A DNA stretch of 64,000 nt from Ignavibacteriota bacterium (GTDB lineage: Bacteria > Bacteroidota > Ignavibacteria > Palsa-1295): assembly GCA_003151825.1 (NCBI GenBank), contig PLYO01000029.1, positions 130,180 to 194,179 of the forward strand, read 5' to 3'. The position numbers and the translations under genes were made by a program. The notes under the pieces were generated by a model. It ran no database searches. It saw nothing but the letters and a program-made list of their open reading frames with translations, and was not told the origin of the DNA. Shown here piece after piece: positions 8,332-16,341 of the stretch (position 1 is the first letter of the stretch; every line of letters begins with the position of its first letter).

Positions 8332-8871
8332 ATGTCGAGAATAGGAAGAAAAGTTATTGCGATTCCGAAAGGCGTGACGATCACGACCACGGATGGTCTG
8401 CTTTCCGTCAAGGGACCCAAAGGCCAGCTCGCGCAGCAGATACCGAGCGAAATCGGCGTGAAGATCGAGGGTGAAACGCTTTCGTTCACGCGATCGGGCG
8501 ACGAGGCGCGCCTTCGCGCGCTGCATGGACTTTCGCGCGCGCTCGCAAATAATATGGTCGTAGGCGTGACGGCGGGCTATCAGAAAAAGCTCGAGCTTGT
8601 CGGAGTCGGCTACAAGGCCGAAAAAAAGGGTAAGTGGGTGCAGTTCGCGTTAGGCTATTCGCATCCCGTGGTTTTTGTAGCGCCGCCGGAAATCACGATC
8701 GACATTCCGCTCCCTACGCAAGTGACGGTTAGCGGCATTGACAAGCAACTCGTCGGAGCAGTAGCAGCGAAGATCCGTTCCATTCGTCCGCCGGAGCCCT
8801 ATAAAGGCAAGGGCGTGAAATATTCGGACGAGAAAATTCGTAGAAAAGCTGGAAAGACCGCAGGTAAATAG
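8332..8871 (+). CDS. rplF: 50S ribosomal protein L6
   Basis: L6 (179 residues) near the GTPase-associated region. MSRIGRKVIAIPKGVTI at the start, GVGYKAEKKGKWVQFALGYSHPV in the middle and the universal PPEPYKGKGVKYSDEKIRRKAGKTAGK at the end. It lies 3 nt before rplR. Confidence 0.97.
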   Translation: MSRIGRKVIAIPKGVTITTTDGLLSVKGPKGQLAQQIPSEIGVKIEGETLSFTRSGDEARLRALHGLSRALANNMVVGVTAGYQKKLELVGVGYKAEKKGKWVQFALGYSHPVVFVAPPEITIDIPLPTQVTVSGIDKQLVGAVAAKIRSIRPPEPYKGKGVKYSDEKIRRKAGKTAGK

Positions 8872-8874
8872 TTT

Positions 8875-9231
8875 ATGGCATCGAAACTGAAATTAAAGGA
8901 CAGAGAGCTTCGGCGTGAGCGTCGCAAGCATAAGATTCGCAAGACCGTGCAGGGCACGAGCGCTCGGCCGCGGCTGGTGGTTTTTCGCAGCAACACGGGC
9001 GTCTATGCGCAGCTTGTCGATGATGCACAGGGCTTTACGCTCGCCGCCGCAAGCAGCAAGGGGCTGATCGGCAAGAAGAGCGAACGCGCAAAGCAGACCG
9101 GCGCTGCGCTCGCCGGGATTGCCACGGAGAAGGGAATTAAGTCGGTCGTGTTCGATCGCAATGGTTATCTCTATCATGGCCGAGTGAAAGCACTCGCCGA
9201 AGGCGCGCGCGAAGGCGGCTTGGCATTTTGA
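8875..9231 (+). CDS. rplR: 50S ribosomal protein L18
   Basis: L18 (118 residues) is a 5S rRNA-binding protein. Diagnostic: [42 protein letters not shown] and the C-terminal [26 protein letters not shown]. Confidence 0.97.
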   Translation: MASKLKLKDRELRRERRKHKIRKTVQGTSARPRLVVFRSNTGVYAQLVDDAQGFTLAAASSKGLIGKKSERAKQTGAALAGIATEKGIKSVVFDRNGYLYHGRVKALAEGAREGGLAF

Positions 9232-9248
9232 TTTTATAAAAAAGCACT

Positions 9249-9752
9249 GTGGCAAAAATTCGATCAGCCGAACTCAATCTCAAGGACAAACTCGTCGCCG
9301 TCAACCGCGTGGCGAAGGTGGTGAAGGGCGGACGCCGCTTTAGTTTTAATGCGATTGTCGCCGTGGGCGATGGCGGCGGGCATGTGGGCATTGGCCTGGG
9401 AAAATCCAACGAAGTGGCGGACGCGGTGTCCAAAGCGACGGAAGACGCGAAACGCAACGTGCGTTCTATTCCGCTGCGTCGCGGAACGATTCCCCATACC
9501 ACGATGGGTAAATTTGGTGCTGGTAAAGTATTTTTGAAACCCGCTTCGCCCGGTACGGGACTTATCGCTGGCGGCGGCGTTCGTGCCGTTTTGGAACTCG
9601 CCGGCGTGCAGGACATTCTGACGAAATCGCAAGGCTCGTCGAATCCCCACAATCTCGTCAAGGCTACGATGGCCGCGCTCGAAAGCTTGAACGACGCCGC
9701 GATGGTCTCCGAGCGCAGAGGCGTTTCGCTCACAAAAGTTTTTAATGGATAG
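9249..9752 (+). CDS. rpsE: 30S ribosomal protein S5
   Basis: S5 (167 residues) contributes to decoding fidelity and the mRNA channel. GTG 9249 is the start ([20 protein letters not shown]). The double-stranded RNA-binding domain shows [21 protein letters not shown] and [43 protein letters not shown] follows. It ends before a shortened copy of the CTCTCCTT palindromic repeat. Confidence 0.97.
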   Translation: MAKIRSAELNLKDKLVAVNRVAKVVKGGRRFSFNAIVAVGDGGGHVGIGLGKSNEVADAVSKATEDAKRNVRSIPLRRGTIPHTTMGKFGAGKVFLKPASPGTGLIAGGGVRAVLELAGVQDILTKSQGSSNPHNLVKATMAALESLNDAAMVSERRGVSLTKVFNG

Positions 9753-9758
9753 AAAGAA

Positions 9759-9797
9759 CCCCTCCCCTTACCAAGGAGAGGGGCAGGGGAGAGGTTT
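9759..9797. repeat. Second, shortened CTCTCCTT palindromic repeat
   Basis: The 25-nt self-complementary unit (9759-9783) and the following GGGGAGAGGT motif match the left half of the element at 5899-5986, with one base change in the first arm. It lies 7 nt after the rpsE stop and ahead of rpmD. Confidence 0.75.
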
Positions 9798-9824
9798 TTA
9801 AAAAGGACGTAAGGGGCGGTGACA

Positions 9825-10013
9825 ATGGTAGCTAAAAAAATTCTCGTAAAACAGACACGTTCGATCAACGATACGCTCGAAAACCAGAAACGCACCATCA
9901 AGGCGCTCGGACTCGGACGCCCGAATTACGTTGCCATCCACAACGATACCCCCGCCATCCGCGGCATGATCCGCACCGTGCAGCATCTCGTCGTGGTCGA
10001 AGACGCGAAGTAA
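9825..10013 (+). CDS. rpmD: 50S ribosomal protein L30
   Basis: L30 (62 residues from ATG 9825; a GTG at 9819 would add two). Signature KILVKQTRSINDTLENQKRTIKALGLGRPNYVAIHNDTPAIRGMI is characteristic. A GGGGCGGT sequence just upstream of ATG 9825 could serve as ribosome-binding site. It is the last ribosomal gene here: rplO, secY, adk, map, infA, rpmJ and the alpha-operon genes that normally follow are absent. Confidence 0.93.
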   Translation: MVAKKILVKQTRSINDTLENQKRTIKALGLGRPNYVAIHNDTPAIRGMIRTVQHLVVVEDAK

Positions 10014-10159
10014 GGCGTGTAGCACAGGCTTTCAGCCTGTCCCCGGGCTTTTGCCCGTCGTATGTCCCTAACGAGCACAACTACTTCACGTCTTCGATTG
10101 GTGCATTCAACGATTGAGTGAGCATGAACTAAAACGGCTCTTTCACGCTTAGTTATTTT
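10014..10159. other. Spacer after rpmD with a small hairpin
   Basis: It contains ACAGGCT-TTC-AGCCTGT (about 10023-10041), a 7-bp stem with a 3-nt loop of the kind found as scattered repetitive palindromes in many genomes. It marks the end of the ribosomal cluster. No strong T-run follows. Confidence 0.45.
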
Positions 10160-10414
10160 ATGGACGATCTTGAAAAAAGAGTAAACACGCTGGAAATGGA
10201 ATTCAAGGACTACATGGCCATTTTTTACAAGTGGCTCGATGAGACGCGCCAGGAAATGAAAGAATTCCGGCGTGTGCATGAAGAACGCATGGAAAAGCTC
10301 GAAGCACAAGACGCGAAAATTGTGGAGACCCAGGGGATGCTCGTTGACATCCTTCGAGCAATGGACAATAAACTCGATAACCACGAAGGTCGGTTGAATC
10401 GAGCGGGAATTTAA
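10160..10414 (+). CDS. Small coiled-coil protein, function unknown
   Basis: 84 residues, highly charged, with heptad-like hydrophobic spacing almost throughout (DLEKRVNTLEMEFKDYM, RVHEERMEKLEAQDAKI, ILRAMDNKLDNHEGRL). No signal peptide, membrane segment or catalytic motif is visible. It lies 146 nt after rpmD in the same direction and only 8 nt from the end of the convergent T9SS gene. A real gene is plausible because the composition is coherent and the start is clean, but no family is recognised. Confidence 0.6.
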   Translation: MDDLEKRVNTLEMEFKDYMAIFYKWLDETRQEMKEFRRVHEERMEKLEAQDAKIVETQGMLVDILRAMDNKLDNHEGRLNRAGI

Positions 10415-10422
10415 GTATTTTA

Positions 10423-11700
10423 CTACTTTGCCACCACAAGCGGCACGCGCAACACCTGCCCATTCATCCTCACCACGCACATATACGCGCCAGACATAGC
10501 GCTACTTGCATCCCACGTGAAGGAATGATTTCCAGCATCCAATGTCCCATCGTATAGCCGCGCAACCTCGCTGCCCAAGAGATTATAAATGCTCACATTC
10601 GCTGGTGAAGCGGCATCTGACGAAAAACTTATCGTTGCCTCATGCGAGACAGGGTTGGGGTAGAGGCTTAATGTTTGTGATTGCTGAGGTGCAGTTGCCA
10701 CGCTGCTTGATCCGAGCATTTCCGAAAGCGGGCGGCGCCAAACACCTGAGTTAGTCATTCCTGCGAAGAGGTATCCTCCAAAGATTGCAAAAGACTGGAT
10801 ACAGGGGTTTGCAGAGAATCCGCTGTTTACTGGAATCCAGCTGGCACCACTGTCCTTGGAAAGGAATACACCACTATCCTCAGTTCCCGCAAAAATATTC
10901 GTTCCGGAAACCTCAAAAGCATCAATATATAAATATGTCAAGCCATTGTTAATCTGGTTCCAAGATTCCCCTTTATTAGTAGAAAGAAATACACCACTTC
11001 CTTCCGTCCCGACGTAGAGATTCGTGCCGTTAATAGCTATTGCATTTACACTCAGATTGGTCAATTCATTATTTCGCTGCGCCCATTCCGCTCCGCTATC
11101 CGATGAAAAAAAAACACCTAGCCCATTTTCGGCTGCAAATAGATCACTACCGTTTACCGCAAAATCACGAACAACAGCACTTGGGAAGCCAGTATCAACA
11201 TCAACCCAGGTGGTGCCGCTATTCGATGAACGAAATAAGCCCTGGATATAGTCAGAAGCAGCAAAAATATTTCCATCCATGATTCCAAAACATGAAACTC
11301 CGCTCTTGGGAGCGAATCCGCTATCAGAAATAGACCAGCTTTTTCCGTTATTCGTTGAAATATAAATACCCCCATTTACACTGCCATAGACCGCTCCTAC
11401 CAAAAGATTTGTGCCTATGTCCACCATAGTGCTAAGATACAAGCTCGTTAACCCGAGTGAAGTCCAGCTTTCACCGCTGTCCGTTGAAAGAAGTACACCG
11501 CTGCCGTCTGTTGTTTCAGCGAAAAGGTTTTGACCATTTGCGATTATGCATGAAATGCCCATTTCTGGCCCTGGATTAGGAACGTTTAAATTCGGAACGT
11601 TCATGTTGACCCACTGCCCGTCAACATCACTTACTTGAACGAACAGCAAAGCCGCCAAAATGACGACTGTGAATTTGAATTTCATAATCGGCTTTTTCAT
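10423..11700 (-). CDS. Secreted T9SS protein with BNR/YCF48-type beta-propeller repeats
   Basis: Start taken at ATG 11700 (MKKPIMKFKFTVVILAAL), which begins a signal peptide; the open frame upstream to 11760 is not protein-like, and ATG 11685 is an alternative. The body has about seven repeats of the form LF[AV]ET..GSGVLLSTDSGESWTSLG and LYVGTEGSGVFLSTNKGESWNQ, i.e. Asp-box (BNR) propeller blades. The C-terminal ~80 residues (LSLYPNPVSHEATISFSSD ... MNGQVLRVPLVVAK) are a type A T9SS sorting domain. Predicted extracellular; substrate unknown. Related to the pair at 34072-36507. Confidence 0.85.
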   Translation of the reverse strand: MKKPIMKFKFTVVILAALLFVQVSDVDGQWVNMNVPNLNVPNPGPEMGISCIIANGQNLFAETTDGSGVLLSTDSGESWTSLGLTSLYLSTMVDIGTNLLVGAVYGSVNGGIYISTNNGKSWSISDSGFAPKSGVSCFGIMDGNIFAASDYIQGLFRSSNSGTTWVDVDTGFPSAVVRDFAVNGSDLFAAENGLGVFFSSDSGAEWAQRNNELTNLSVNAIAINGTNLYVGTEGSGVFLSTNKGESWNQINNGLTYLYIDAFEVSGTNIFAGTEDSGVFLSKDSGASWIPVNSGFSANPCIQSFAIFGGYLFAGMTNSGVWRRPLSEMLGSSSVATAPQQSQTLSLYPNPVSHEATISFSSDAASPANVSIYNLLGSEVARLYDGTLDAGNHSFTWDASSAMSGAYMCVVRMNGQVLRVPLVVAK

Positions 11701-11757
11701 TGTGAGTCCCATATTAAGAAGACCAACGAAATGGCAAAAGGTAACCGATTTTTCTAA

Positions 11758-11765
11758 CAAAAATA
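11758..11765 (-). promoter_or_regulatory. TAnnTTTG -7 element
   Basis: On the minus strand TATTTTTG matches the Bacteroidota -7 consensus TAnnTTTG. It lies 57 nt upstream of the preferred start of the BNR/T9SS gene, giving a leader of about 50 nt. No convincing TTTG -33 box is seen. Confidence 0.45.
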
Positions 11766-11820
11766 CAATTATTTAGGAATATGCCCTTTTTTGAGCGGAA
11801 TACGCGAAAAAATCTCTAAC

Positions 11821-12768
11821 TCATGCCGCCGCTCGTCTCAACCGATCATTAATCGCGCGTCCCAATCCCGTTTCGGGAAATTCTTCGGCGAGGATTACCT
11901 TCAAATTCAGCGAATCGAGGTAACGCATGGCGGCGAAAAGATATTTGCTGGCCTTCCGCAAGTCGCCAGATGTCGAAAGCACCACTTGGTGCTCCGGCGG
12001 AATTCCAGGATAGCGCGTTTGGTAGCTGAGAATGCCGGTGGAACTTAGATCGTGTTGAGTGATGTCGATTGGTCCAAGCTTTAGCGGCGTGCGCGTGGCA
12101 TAATGCTGGAGCAGACTGCCAGGGCTGTGGCCCTCCGAAGCTCCGCCAATTTTCACCGGACCGATGATGCTTTCGATTTCCTCGACCGCAATGCCGCCTA
12201 AGCGAAGGACGTGTAACTTACCATTCTCTTCCGCCACAATGGTGGATTCGAGACCGACTTCGCATTCGCCGCCATCGAGAATATAGGGAATTTTCCCGCC
12301 AAGCTGATCCTGCACATGCTGCGCGGTTGTCGGGCTGACAAAGCCAAATGGATTTGCGCTCGGCGCGGCCAGCGGAAAATCAAGCTGCGTTAAAAGCTCG
12401 TGGGTGAGGGGTGAAAGTGGAACTCGTACCGCGACGGTATCCATTCCGGATGTGACAATATCGGGAATGATCTCGCGTTTTGGGAGCACGAGCGTAAGCG
12501 GCCCCGGCCAAAACCGATCTGCAAGCGTTTGCGCCCACTCAGGAAACGATGTTACATATTCGGAAAGCCGCTCGCGATCCGCGCCATGCACGATAAGCGG
12601 ATCGAAGCGCGGGCGATTTTTTACCTCGAAAATTTGCAGAACGGCATCCTCGTCGAGCGCATTCGCGGCGAGGCCATAGACCGTCTCCGTCGGAATGGCG
12701 ACGAGCAAGCGATGCTCCAAAAGCGCGCGGGCTTTGGCGATGTCTTTGCCGATGTCAGTCTGAACCAT
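11821..12768 (-). CDS. sua5: Threonylcarbamoyl-AMP synthase (Sua5/YrdC family, long form)
   Basis: It makes L-threonylcarbamoyl-AMP from Thr, bicarbonate and ATP for the t6A37 modification of ANN-decoding tRNAs. 315 residues: an N-terminal YrdC domain (PTETVYGLAANALDEDAV, VKNRPRFDPLIVH, SANPFGFVSPTTAQHV) and a C-terminal Sua5 domain (from about residue 200, with SPGSLLQHYATRTPL), so it is the two-domain Sua5 form rather than short TsaC. The first codons (MVQTD) lie within a copy of the GTCTGAACCATGATTT repeat. Confidence 0.93.
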   Translation of the reverse strand: MVQTDIGKDIAKARALLEHRLLVAIPTETVYGLAANALDEDAVLQIFEVKNRPRFDPLIVHGADRERLSEYVTSFPEWAQTLADRFWPGPLTLVLPKREIIPDIVTSGMDTVAVRVPLSPLTHELLTQLDFPLAAPSANPFGFVSPTTAQHVQDQLGGKIPYILDGGECEVGLESTIVAEENGKLHVLRLGGIAVEEIESIIGPVKIGGASEGHSPGSLLQHYATRTPLKLGPIDITQHDLSSTGILSYQTRYPGIPPEHQVVLSTSGDLRKASKYLFAAMRYLDSLNLKVILAEEFPETGLGRAINDRLRRAAA

Positions 12769-12814
12769 GATTTGGGGCGATTACTGGGATTAAGAAGATG
12801 GGGAAATCAGTGGC

Positions 12815-12891
12815 TGTCATTCCCGCGAACGCGGGAATCCATAATTTGATGGAAACGCCGCTTATGGATTCCCGCGTTCGCGGGAATGACA
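12815..12891. repeat. 30-bp perfect inverted repeat
   Basis: Arms 12815-12844 and 12862-12891 are perfectly complementary around a 17-nt centre. Each arm is itself a palindrome (TTCCCGCG-AA/TT-CGCGGGAA core), so the element can fold either as one long hairpin or as two small ones. It lies between the divergently positioned repeat at the sua5 start and the end of the DUF1446 gene. It looks like a dispersed non-autonomous palindromic element. Confidence 0.85.
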
Positions 12892-12932
12892 ATTCTTAAA
12901 AAATCTATGTAATCAGAAATAAATCCGCGTAA

Positions 12933-14306
12933 TCATGGTTCTGATACTATTACGCGTGGCGTCACTGCCTTCTTATCCAGCAGCGCCGGCCAATAGGCGA
13001 CGACTTCGCTTGGCTTTGGCCTTCCGCCTGCAAATCCGGTGACGCTTGGCGGGCCAGTCAGAATCATCGGCGCGATTTCCTTCCCAAATCGCTCGATGGA
13101 ATTTTTATTCTGTCCACGTACACCCCATTTCACGACGACCTCCTGAACCTCGTCCATGTTAACAGGTGTGAGCGGCCCGTGGCAGGAATTCACACCAAGA
13201 TATTCCGTTCGCATTTCTTCGAAAGTGCAACCGGCGTCTTTGAGTCTCGTTCGTAAAATCTTGTCGGCTAAATAAGCTTTCTCCATCGCGTCCGGCCAGG
13301 TATAGGTGAGCGTGCCTTGCGCGGAAAAACCATCGCGGTAGGACATGGATACTTTGTAGGAGTCCGTTGCGGCGCGGCCCTTGATGCCGCTTACTTTCAC
13401 TCGATCGCGGCCCAGATCTTCGAGATTAATGGTCGTGAAATCGGCGATGCAATCCGGAGTAATGTAATCTTTCGGATCGCCGATCTCATAAAGGCATTGC
13501 TCGGCTAAGGTCTGCCTTGACACGCGCCCGCCGGTTTTCGGATGTTTGGTAATGATAAAATCACCTGTCGGATACGCTTCCGCGATTGGGAACCCAACGT
13601 GGGCCAAATCTTTGACCGATTTCCAGTCGGCGGAAAAATTCCCTCCGGAAGATTGCGCACCGCATTCGAGAATGTGCCCAGCAATGGTTCCTGAAGCCAG
13701 CAGATTCCAATCGTCCTTTTTCCATCCGAATTCGTGAATCATGGGAGCGAGCGTCAGGCCGGTGTCGGTGGTGCGTCCCGTCACGACGATCTGCGCGCCT
13801 TGCCTGAGCGCCTCAACAATAGGCCAGGCGCCGAAATATACATTCGCGGAAAGAATGCGATCCCGAATGTCTTTCACCGGCTCGCCCGTCTCCATATTTT
13901 TCAATGTATGGCCCTGTGCGAGAAGCGGGTCGAGCGAATCCAAGATATTATCGCCCAGCGCCACTCCGACGCGAATAGGAATGCCACGCCTCCGGGCAAC
14001 TTCAAAAATGGCATCGCGGCACGCTTCGGGATTCACGCCGCCGCCATTGGTGATGACCTTGATGTTCTTTTGAACAAGGTCGGGAAGGATTGCGTCGATG
14101 ACTTCGACGAGATCGCGCGCATATCCCATGCGCGGATCGCGAAGCTTTTGCTTTTGCAGGATGGACATGGTCACCTCGGCGAGGTAATCCATCATCATGT
14201 AATCGAGGGGCGATTCGGCGGATGCGCGGCGAATCTGCTCGATCGGCGCCGACGGCAAATCGCCCCAGAAACCCTGACCCGATGCTATGCGTATGCGTTC
14301 TTTCAC
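12933..14306 (-). CDS. DUF1446 / AtuA-like protein
   Basis: 457 residues matching the acyclic terpene utilisation AtuA family (DUF1446). N-terminal IRIASGQGFWGDLPSAPIEQI and MMDYLAEVTMSILQKQ, then VITNGGGVNPEACRDAIFEVARR, GDNILDSLDPLL and GRTTDTGLTLAPMIHEFGW are typical. AtuA acts in citronellol/geraniol catabolism in Pseudomonas but its biochemical role is unsettled; here no other atu gene is nearby, so the substrate is unknown. Cytoplasmic. The gene stands alone on this strand. Confidence 0.85.
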   Translation of the reverse strand: MKERIRIASGQGFWGDLPSAPIEQIRRASAESPLDYMMMDYLAEVTMSILQKQKLRDPRMGYARDLVEVIDAILPDLVQKNIKVITNGGGVNPEACRDAIFEVARRRGIPIRVGVALGDNILDSLDPLLAQGHTLKNMETGEPVKDIRDRILSANVYFGAWPIVEALRQGAQIVVTGRTTDTGLTLAPMIHEFGWKKDDWNLLASGTIAGHILECGAQSSGGNFSADWKSVKDLAHVGFPIAEAYPTGDFIITKHPKTGGRVSRQTLAEQCLYEIGDPKDYITPDCIADFTTINLEDLGRDRVKVSGIKGRAATDSYKVSMSYRDGFSAQGTLTYTWPDAMEKAYLADKILRTRLKDAGCTFEEMRTEYLGVNSCHGPLTPVNMDEVQEVVVKWGVRGQNKNSIERFGKEIAPMILTGPPSVTGFAGGRPKPSEVVAYWPALLDKKAVTPRVIVSEP

Positions 14307-14360
14307 GTGTGATTTTGGATTAGAATTGAAGTAAACAACGAACTCGCGCTCATTTCTCCG

Positions 14361-14368
14361 TATTTTTG
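14361..14368 (+). promoter_or_regulatory. Possible TAnnTTTG -7 element
   Basis: TATTTTTG on the plus strand matches TAnnTTTG. The next plus-strand gene starts at 14564, with the large inverted repeat at 14395-14522 in between, so any transcript would begin with that hairpin. Weak evidence. Confidence 0.3.
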
Positions 14369-14394
14369 CAGAAATTATTTGTTAAGCTTTTTAA

Positions 14395-14522
14395 TGTCAT
14401 CCTGAGCGGAGTTCATCCCGACGAAGGAGGGATGAACGGAGTCGAAGGATCTTTGGAAATCTCATGAGATCCTTCGACTCCGCAATTCTCCCTTTGGTCG
14501 AATTGCTTCGCTCAGGATGACA
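14395..14522. repeat. Large inverted repeat, TGTCATCCTGAGCGGAG family, copy 1
   Basis: The termini TGTCATCCTGAGCGGAG and its complement bound a 128-bp element whose inner part contains a second inverted pair (GAGTCGAAGGATCT and AGATCCTTCGACTC around CATGAG). Copies 2 and 3 lie at 16184-16312 and 59536-59665. No open frame; a non-autonomous palindromic element in the 5' region of the oxidoreductase gene. Confidence 0.9.
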
Positions 14523-14563
14523 TTGATTTGAGCCGTCATCAGCACTTGATATTTACTTGAACT

Positions 14564-15217
14564 ATGAACATAGCAGTATTAGGCACCGGTATGGTCGGTC
14601 AAACGATCGGGACGAAACTTGTGGAACTCGGTCATTCGGTGCGATTAGGTTCGCGCTCGGCCACGAATGAAAAGGCGGAGGAATGGAGCAAGAAGCTTGG
14701 TAAGAATGCTTCCCACTCTACCTTCGCGGACGCAGCGAAGTTTGGAGAAATTGTTTTTAATTGCACGAGCGGCATGGTTGCGCTCGACGCGCTTCGCATG
14801 GCCGGCGCGGAGAATCTTGCGAGAAAAATTTTGATCGATGTTTCGAATCCACTCGATTTTTCGAAAGGATTCCCGCCCACGCTCTCGGTCTGCAACGACG
14901 ATTCGCTCGCGGAGCAAATTCAGCGCGAGTTCCCGGACGCCAAAGTCGTGAAGACGCTGAACACCGTCAATGCGATGCTCATGGTGAATCCTTCGCTCGT
15001 TCCTGGCGAGCACGATCTTTTTATGAGCGGCAACGACGCCGATGCGAAAGTGATGGTCCGAACGATTCTTACCGAATGGTTCGGCTGGAAGAACGTCATT
15101 GACTTAGGCGATATTACGACCGCTCGGGGAACGGAGCAATTACTGCCGATTTGGGTGCGTCTAATGGGTTTATTCAAATCGCCGCAGTTTAATTTCCACA
15201 TCGCACGGGCGGCGTAG
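14564..15217 (+). CDS. NAD(P)-binding oxidoreductase, F420-dependent NADP reductase-like
   Basis: 217 residues with an N-terminal Rossmann fold: GTGMVGQTIG at residues 7-16 and the arginine-bearing LGSRSATNEKAEEW after the second strand, which suggests NADP(H). IDVSNPLDFSKGFPPTLSV and VKTLNTVNAMLMVNPS are typical of the F420-type NADP oxidoreductase family (PF03807). Many such proteins occur in organisms without F420, so the true substrate is open. It lies 5 nt upstream of the PfkB kinase, suggesting one transcript. Confidence 0.8.
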   Translation: MNIAVLGTGMVGQTIGTKLVELGHSVRLGSRSATNEKAEEWSKKLGKNASHSTFADAAKFGEIVFNCTSGMVALDALRMAGAENLARKILIDVSNPLDFSKGFPPTLSVCNDDSLAEQIQREFPDAKVVKTLNTVNAMLMVNPSLVPGEHDLFMSGNDADAKVMVRTILTEWFGWKNVIDLGDITTARGTEQLLPIWVRLMGLFKSPQFNFHIARAA

Positions 15218-15222
15218 CTTTG

Positions 15223-16194
15223 ATGCGCATCGGAATTTTGGGTCAGCCGTGCATTGACGAGATCGTTCATCCGAGCCGCGATACTATGCGTCTTGCGTTG
15301 GGTGGCATACTCTATTCCTTCACGGCAATGGAACGACTCATGCGCGAAGCAGGCGATGGAAGTTTTGTGCCGATGAGCTGGCTTTCGGTTCCCGACCGTC
15401 TGTTGCTCGATCCACTCATTTCTCAGTTTCGTTTCATGGACCGTGCATCCGGCTTTTGGCCAATTGAATCGAAAACGAATCGCGTGCAGCTTGTTTATCG
15501 AGAGGGTGGCAGCCGCACGGAACATTGTTCTCATATTTTGCCGGCTCTGACAACCGCTGAAATTTCTCCGGAACTGCTCGATTCGCTCGATGGACTTTTC
15601 ATCAATATGATTTCGGGTTACGACGTCTCGCTCGATACGCTCGAGCACGCTCTGAATCACGCTTCGAAACGCCCATTGGTGCATCTCGATATTCACGCGC
15701 TGGCGCTTGGGCCGCTTTCCACTGCAAATGAAAATTCGCCGTTTGGCGGAGGGCGCGAGCCGCGCGGAGTGAAGGAATGGAAGCGCTGGGTTGCGCTCGC
15801 GGACACCGTGCAAATGAACGAACTCGAAGCGCGTTGGTTTGCCGATCCGGAAATTCAATCCGAAAAACAGTTATTGAAGCATATCGCGGAAAGTAAAAAT
15901 TATTCGAAATTGCGCTATCTCATTCTGACACGTGCCGAGCGCGGTGCAAGCTTGTTCGATTTCAAGAACGAGATCGTGTATCACGGCGCCGCTCCGCCAG
16001 TGCAAACAATTGACACGACTGGTTCTGGCGATGTGTTCGGCTCCGCACTCATCTTTTTTATGTTAGATGGGAAACGACCGGAGGACGCATTGGAACGTTC
16101 GGTGCAATGGGCCTCGTGGAATACGACGTTAAGGACGATCAATCAAATACTTGAAGCAGATTTATTCACCCAATATGATGATTTGTCATCCTGA
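15223..16194 (+). CDS. PfkB-family carbohydrate/nucleoside kinase
   Basis: 323 residues from ATG 15223 (a TTG at 15220 is possible). The ribokinase-fold C-terminal motif DTTGSGDVFGSAL at about residues 264-276 contains the catalytic Asp and anion hole; the N-terminal part is divergent and lacks a clean GGA signature (ALGGILYSF at 25-33). QMNELEARWFAD and YLILTRAERGASLFD are typical of the family. The sugar substrate cannot be assigned. Its last codons and stop lie inside copy 2 of the TGTCATCCTGAGCGGAG repeat. Confidence 0.8.
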   Translation: MRIGILGQPCIDEIVHPSRDTMRLALGGILYSFTAMERLMREAGDGSFVPMSWLSVPDRLLLDPLISQFRFMDRASGFWPIESKTNRVQLVYREGGSRTEHCSHILPALTTAEISPELLDSLDGLFINMISGYDVSLDTLEHALNHASKRPLVHLDIHALALGPLSTANENSPFGGGREPRGVKEWKRWVALADTVQMNELEARWFADPEIQSEKQLLKHIAESKNYSKLRYLILTRAERGASLFDFKNEIVYHGAAPPVQTIDTTGSGDVFGSALIFFMLDGKRPEDALERSVQWASWNTTLRTINQILEADLFTQYDDLSS

Positions 16195-16312
16195 GCGGAG
16201 TTCTTGCGACGAAGGAGCAAGAACGGAGTCGAAGGATCTCGTGAGATTTCCAAAGATCCTTCGACTCCGCAAGACTACGCTGGCGCTTCGTCTTGCCCCG
16301 CTCAGGATGACA
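16184..16312. repeat. TGTCATCCTGAGCGGAG family, copy 2
   Basis: A 129-bp element with the same termini and internal GTCGAAGGATCT pair as copy 1. Its left end overlaps the 3' end of the PfkB kinase and supplies the last residues (LSS) and the TGA stop. The right end lies 30 nt before the proline iminopeptidase start. Confidence 0.9.
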
Positions 16313-16341
16313 ATTTTAAAATTTGTTTGAAAGCACCTACT

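Noticed and set aside
14395-16312. Interpreting the TGTCATCC repeats as insertion sequences
   Set aside because: About 130 bp each, no transposase reading frame and no obvious target-site duplication.
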